Below the pieces are notes generated by a model. The model did not search any database, had not been told where the DNA came from, and saw only the letters and a program-made list of their open reading frames with translations. Both the position numbers and the translations under genes were made by a program. Positions 14,265-17,016 of a stretch of 17,016 nt of DNA are shown here, one piece after another (positions within the stretch are counted from its first letter, which is position 1; each line of letters opens with the position of its first letter). The DNA is from an archaeon (GTDB lineage Archaea > Asgardarchaeota > Hermodarchaeia > Hermodarchaeales > Hermodarchaeaceae), in NCBI GenBank assembly GCA_016550425.1, contig JABXGS010000252.1, positions 1-17,016 on the forward strand, read 5' to 3'.

Positions 14265-15113
14265 CTAACGGATTTTATTTCCACATTTCGGACAAAAGTT
14301 ACCTTGAAACATGAACAATGGGTACTCAGAATCACACTTGGAACAATGGACAATCAGTTCCTTTCCACATTGGGTACAACGTTCACTTATTGGAACAGTC
14401 TTATGACAATGTGGACATTGAACTTGGGGAATGGCTGGCATACCACCAGGCATCATAGCCGGACCAGTTACTGGTGGTGCTGGACTCGGCGAACTCGGTG
14501 CACCACTTGTTACTGGAGCAGCACAATGGGGGCAATGTGTATCTCCGGCAGGGATGGATGATCCGCAGAATGGACATTTATTCTTAACCTTCGCTGCTTC
14601 GATTTGGGCCTCAATCACTGCAAACATCTGAGGCTTCTTACTTTCGAACTGTATGTCTTCTCCGCTAGTCAATGTAATGACGAGTTTGTTTTGGGGGCTA
14701 TCGATATTATCAATGACCATCAGAGGAACAGCAAGGGACTCTGCAACACCGCCTTTTCCACGAGCGACCATTTGATTAGTTGAAATTGTATCGAGGACAA
14801 TAGCAGTTGCTGTAGCATGGGTTGCATGACTAATACCTCGTCCAATCGCCCGACCTGCAAAGCCACCATGACGGCGAGCCGCACCCGCAGCAACGGATCC
14901 AGCAACCCCCACTGCGAAGGCTTTGGCGAATCCACCTAGGAGTCCGCCTCCCTTTTGTTTCTCAAGTTTATACCAGACGATGCGAATATCCGAGACGGCA
15001 AGATTTCCCGAATTTCCTTCGAATTTAACGTCATCAATGGTTGTTTCGATTTTTTCATATCCCAGGGGGACCAATTGACCGTTCTGGACTGACACGTTGA
15101 GAAATTCTGTCAT
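14265..15113 (-). CDS. PH-like domain protein with Gly/Ala-rich insert and three zinc ribbons
   Basis: The 282 residues have three parts. Residues 1-50 and about 105-173 look like the two halves of a small PH/GRAM-like beta-barrel ending in a helix (M-F-A-V-I-E-A-Q-I-E-A-A). They are split by a Gly/Ala-rich segment (55-100) of glycine-zipper type that could dip into a membrane. A proline-rich linker (200-230) follows the first zinc ribbon. The three ribbons use C180/C183/C194/C197, C233/C236/C246/C249 and C257/C260/C274/C277. No enzyme motif is seen. Probable role: membrane- or protein-binding adaptor. PH-like plus zinc-finger combinations occur in ESCRT-II Vps36, but homology is not shown here. 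The ATG at 15113 has no clear ribosome-binding site, and a TATA box 24-32 bases upstream makes it leaderless. Confidence 0.8.
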   Translation of the reverse strand: MTEFLNVSVQNGQLVPLGYEKIETTIDDVKFEGNSGNLAVSDIRIVWYKLEKQKGGGLLGGFAKAFAVGVAGSVAAGAARRHGGFAGRAIGRGISHATHATATAIVLDTISTNQMVARGKGGVAESLAVPLMVIDNIDSPQNKLVITLTSGEDIQFESKKPQMFAVIEAQIEAAKVKNKCPFCGSSIPAGDTHCPHCAAPVTSGAPSSPSPAPPVTGPAMMPGGMPAIPQVQCPHCHKTVPISERCTQCGKELIVHCSKCDSEYPLFMFQGNFCPKCGNKIR

Positions 15114-15136
15114 ATCTCAACCCGCGTATTCCCTGC

Positions 15137-15148
15137 CTATAACTTTTG
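15137..15148 (-). promoter_or_regulatory. BRE/TATA promoter of the zinc-ribbon gene (leaderless)
   Basis: The minus strand reads CAAAAGTTATAG, an A-rich BRE next to a TATA element. The element centre near 15141 predicts initiation at about 15114, directly at the ATG (15113). Confidence 0.5.
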
Positions 15149-15206
15149 TACCTCAATTGAAAGAAGAACGAAATATTCCAGATATCGCAAAGCATGTAAG
15201 CGCTAG

Positions 15207-16529
15207 TCATTCACTTTCAATTACTTGGTTTTTTTCAGAACTGCTTTGCTTCTTCATATATTCGAGATCATCCTTTTCGAGATGTTTTTCAACACGGGGT
15301 AGATCAGTAAGTACCCACGCAAGAATCAATACTGTGACTAGTATCGAGCCAAACACTATGAATATCAAAGGAATTGAAAACAGCTCCGCGAAAATGCCTG
15401 CAACCAGAAACGCGAAGGGTGCAGTGAATTGGGCAATTGTCGTACGCACTGAAAAGACGCGACCTAATTTCTCTGGGGGCACCATCTTTTGCCAAATTGT
15501 CTGACTAGACACATTCGCAATTGGCAGGGTGAAACCAATGAGGACAACGCCAAACGCCGCAACCCAAAAAATGCCAGGTGGGGTCAATGCAATAATAATC
15601 ATCCCAAAAGCACCACAGAAGATGCCTAAAAAGACTCCAATGATATTTCGCTTGAATCCTCCCCAAACCATCATGACGGCTGAGGCTACCATCATACTGC
15701 CGCTCTGCAGAGACAATAGAGTGGCTAGATAAATTACTGCAAGATTAAGATCGCCCAATGCGAGAATGTTTGTACTAAAGAGGGGAAGTAGGATGAAAAT
15801 AGGGGGTAGTAAAAAGTTCGTTATGGCGAAGAGGGTTAGGAGGGTCAGGAGTCCGGAACGAGTGCGGATGAAAGATAAGCCTTCAGAAAACTCTCGTCTA
15901 AAAGAGGGTTTCTCCGTAACAATCTTCATCATGCGTACCGATGGAATTGTGACAAGGATGGCAGGGATAATGGCAATTAGATAAGTGCCAATATCAATGA
16001 AGAGGATACGAGCCATATCTCCGAGGAAGACGAGGAATACAAGGGCTCCAATTGCGGGACCAATCGTCTGGATGAAGGCTGTGGCAAATAGGTTTAGGCT
16101 GTTCATGCGGGTTAGGTGCTTTCGGGCAACCATGATGGGGATTATTGCTTGAACAGCCATTGCATGGAAGGCTCCCACCATTCCTCCAATTAGCTGTAGA
16201 ATGAGTACATGGATTATATTTGCTATTCCGATAAAGAAGAGTATCACTAAAACAAAACTCAGTAAGGCTAGTAGGCTATCGGCGATGATAATGACTTTCT
16301 TCCGAGACCATCGGTCGACGAGAACTCCTGCAATTGGTGTGATCAGGATGAAGCTGCCAAACCCGAAAAAGGCGGATATTCCCAGAAAGAATGCACTTCC
16401 TGTTTGGATTGTAATCCACCAGGTGAGGCTGAAGTTAACGATGTTCGTACCTGCTAGTGAGGCTAGTTGACCTCCCCAGAAAATCAGATAGCTACGAAAG
16501 GTTTTGCGATCTGGCTCTGGTTGTTCCAT
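15207..16529 (-). CDS. MFS transporter, drug/siderophore-exporter-like (MFS_3/DHA3 type)
   Basis: This 440-residue protein has about 12 TM helices. Motif A appears as G-V-L-V-D-R-W-S-R-K-K (68-78) between TM2 and TM3. The N-terminal F-R-S-Y-L-I-F-W-G-G-Q-L-A-S-L-A-G-T and the second-half segment W-Q-K-M-V-P-P-E-K-L-G-R-V-F-S match the macrolide-efflux/EntS-like branch, proton-coupled exporters of hydrophobic compounds. The C-terminus is a charged cytosolic tail of about 30 residues. The ATG at 16527-16529 has a good ribosome-binding site, AAGGAG, six bases upstream, unlike its leaderless neighbours. An 8-bp-arm palindrome lies in the promoter, consistent with inducible expression. Substrate not determinable. 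Confidence 0.87.
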   Translation of the reverse strand: MEQPEPDRKTFRSYLIFWGGQLASLAGTNIVNFSLTWWITIQTGSAFFLGISAFFGFGSFILITPIAGVLVDRWSRKKVIIIADSLLALLSFVLVILFFIGIANIIHVLILQLIGGMVGAFHAMAVQAIIPIMVARKHLTRMNSLNLFATAFIQTIGPAIGALVFLVFLGDMARILFIDIGTYLIAIIPAILVTIPSVRMMKIVTEKPSFRREFSEGLSFIRTRSGLLTLLTLFAITNFLLPPIFILLPLFSTNILALGDLNLAVIYLATLLSLQSGSMMVASAVMMVWGGFKRNIIGVFLGIFCGAFGMIIIALTPPGIFWVAAFGVVLIGFTLPIANVSSQTIWQKMVPPEKLGRVFSVRTTIAQFTAPFAFLVAGIFAELFSIPLIFIVFGSILVTVLILAWVLTDLPRVEKHLEKDDLEYMKKQSSSEKNQVIESE

Positions 16530-16572
16530 GCTGTTCTCCTTCCATATGGTAAAGAGGTTGTATAATCAGAAG

Positions 16573-16593
16573 CGTTCTCAAGTAATGAGAACG
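16573..16593. promoter_or_regulatory. Palindromic operator candidate in the MFS exporter promoter
   Basis: CGTTCTCA-AGTAA-TGAGAACG is a perfect 8-bp inverted repeat with a 5-bp spacer. Two TATA candidates exist on the minus strand. One near 16608-16614 (TTATATC after an A-rich BRE) puts the start site inside the palindrome; a weaker one near 16560-16569 puts the palindrome over the BRE. Either position fits repression. No regulator gene for it is evident in the window. Confidence 0.5.
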
Positions 16594-16635
16594 TCCTCTT
16601 ATTCTATGATATAAGCTTTTGGAATGGTGAGGAAT

Positions 16636-17016
16636 TTAATTATAATTTAATTTCTTTTGATTATCGGATTGGGTTATGACATGGACGCTGATGAATTTGT
16701 CTGGACTCTGGGTGAAGGCTTGTATATAGTTGAGAACGAGGTTCTTGTTGATAAAAGGAAATTGAATGATGTTTGGTGGGTGAAAACCTAAAACTTTCCA
16801 ATCATTGTCTGAACGTTTACAGATGAGAGCACCCATCGAAAAGTCTTGATACTGGTCATTAGAGTAAAGACCCATGAGCGCCCACCATTCTTTTGGTGTC
16901 AAATCTTTACCATCAGGTGCCTGAACAGTTTTGATGTTGCCGATGGTGCTGTAATTAGATTCCGATCCAATGAGTTGGTGAAGATTATCGACATAATTGG
17001 GTGTGAGTATAAAATA
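16636..17016 (-). CDS. C-terminal part of an unrecognised protein (5' partial)
   Basis: The minus-strand frame is open from the right edge to the TAA at 16636-16638, giving about 126 residues; the TTG at 16902 is internal. The visible part is soluble, with no TM helix. It contains T-P-K-E-W-W-A-L-M-G-L-Y, a G-A-L-I-C-K-R-S-D-N-D-W-K-V-L-G segment and a basic C-terminal end, and looks like an alpha/beta domain. I do not recognise it. An AT-rich tract after the stop (16601-16635) may terminate it. Confidence 0.6.
   Translation of the reverse strand, partial: YFILTPNYVDNLHQLIGSESNYSTIGNIKTVQAPDGKDLTPKEWWALMGLYSNDQYQDFSMGALICKRSDNDWKVLGFHPPNIIQFPFINKNLVLNYIQAFTQSPDKFISVHVITQSDNQKKLNYN

Overview
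The window most likely comes from an archaeon of the Asgard group (Promethearchaeota), probably Thorarchaeia-like. The evidence is the set of secreted proteins built from propeller-type and cadherin-like repeats with a single C-terminal membrane anchor, TATA/BRE-type promoters, several apparently leaderless genes, and zinc-ribbon/PH-like proteins. There is no rRNA, tRNA, CRISPR array, transposase or phage gene, so this looks like an ordinary chromosomal stretch. The lineage call is inference; no marker gene is present.

Layout, left to right. (1) 3-1553 (+) is the 3' part of a surface protein: at least four propeller-like repeats, three Ig/cadherin-like domains and a PGF-CTERM-like tail, ending in a strong hairpin terminator. 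(2) 1598-4218 (-) is a probable three-gene operon: TetR regulator, methylmalonate-semialdehyde dehydrogenase, and a small helical, possibly ferritin-like protein. (3) 4347-5730 (+), divergent from TetR, holds two consecutive ICMT-family membrane methyltransferases. The 128-bp divergent promoter carries two copies of a TetR-type operator 20 bp apart, each next to a TATA box. One regulator therefore probably controls both arms. (4) 5806-7972 (-) holds a winged-helix protein fused to a BtrH/C39-like papain-fold domain and, upstream, a four-TM protein of unknown function. (5) 8113-10396 (+) holds a DUF6064 membrane protein and a secreted right-handed beta-helix protein. (6) 10465-16529 (-) holds a BT1-like MFS transporter, a large secreted membrane-anchored glycoprotein candidate, a PH-like protein with three zinc ribbons, and a drug-exporter-like MFS transporter with a palindromic operator candidate in its promoter. 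(7) 16636-17016 (-) is the C-terminal part of an unrecognised protein cut by the window edge.

Working together: the clearest functional unit is the TetR-controlled divergon. It joins an acyl-CoA-producing aldehyde dehydrogenase (valine/propionyl-CoA metabolism) to two membrane methyltransferases. The HTH/papain-like fusion with its repeat-bearing promoter is the most unusual regulator. The three surface proteins share modules or architecture and suggest an elaborate cell envelope. No obvious defence or mobile system was found.
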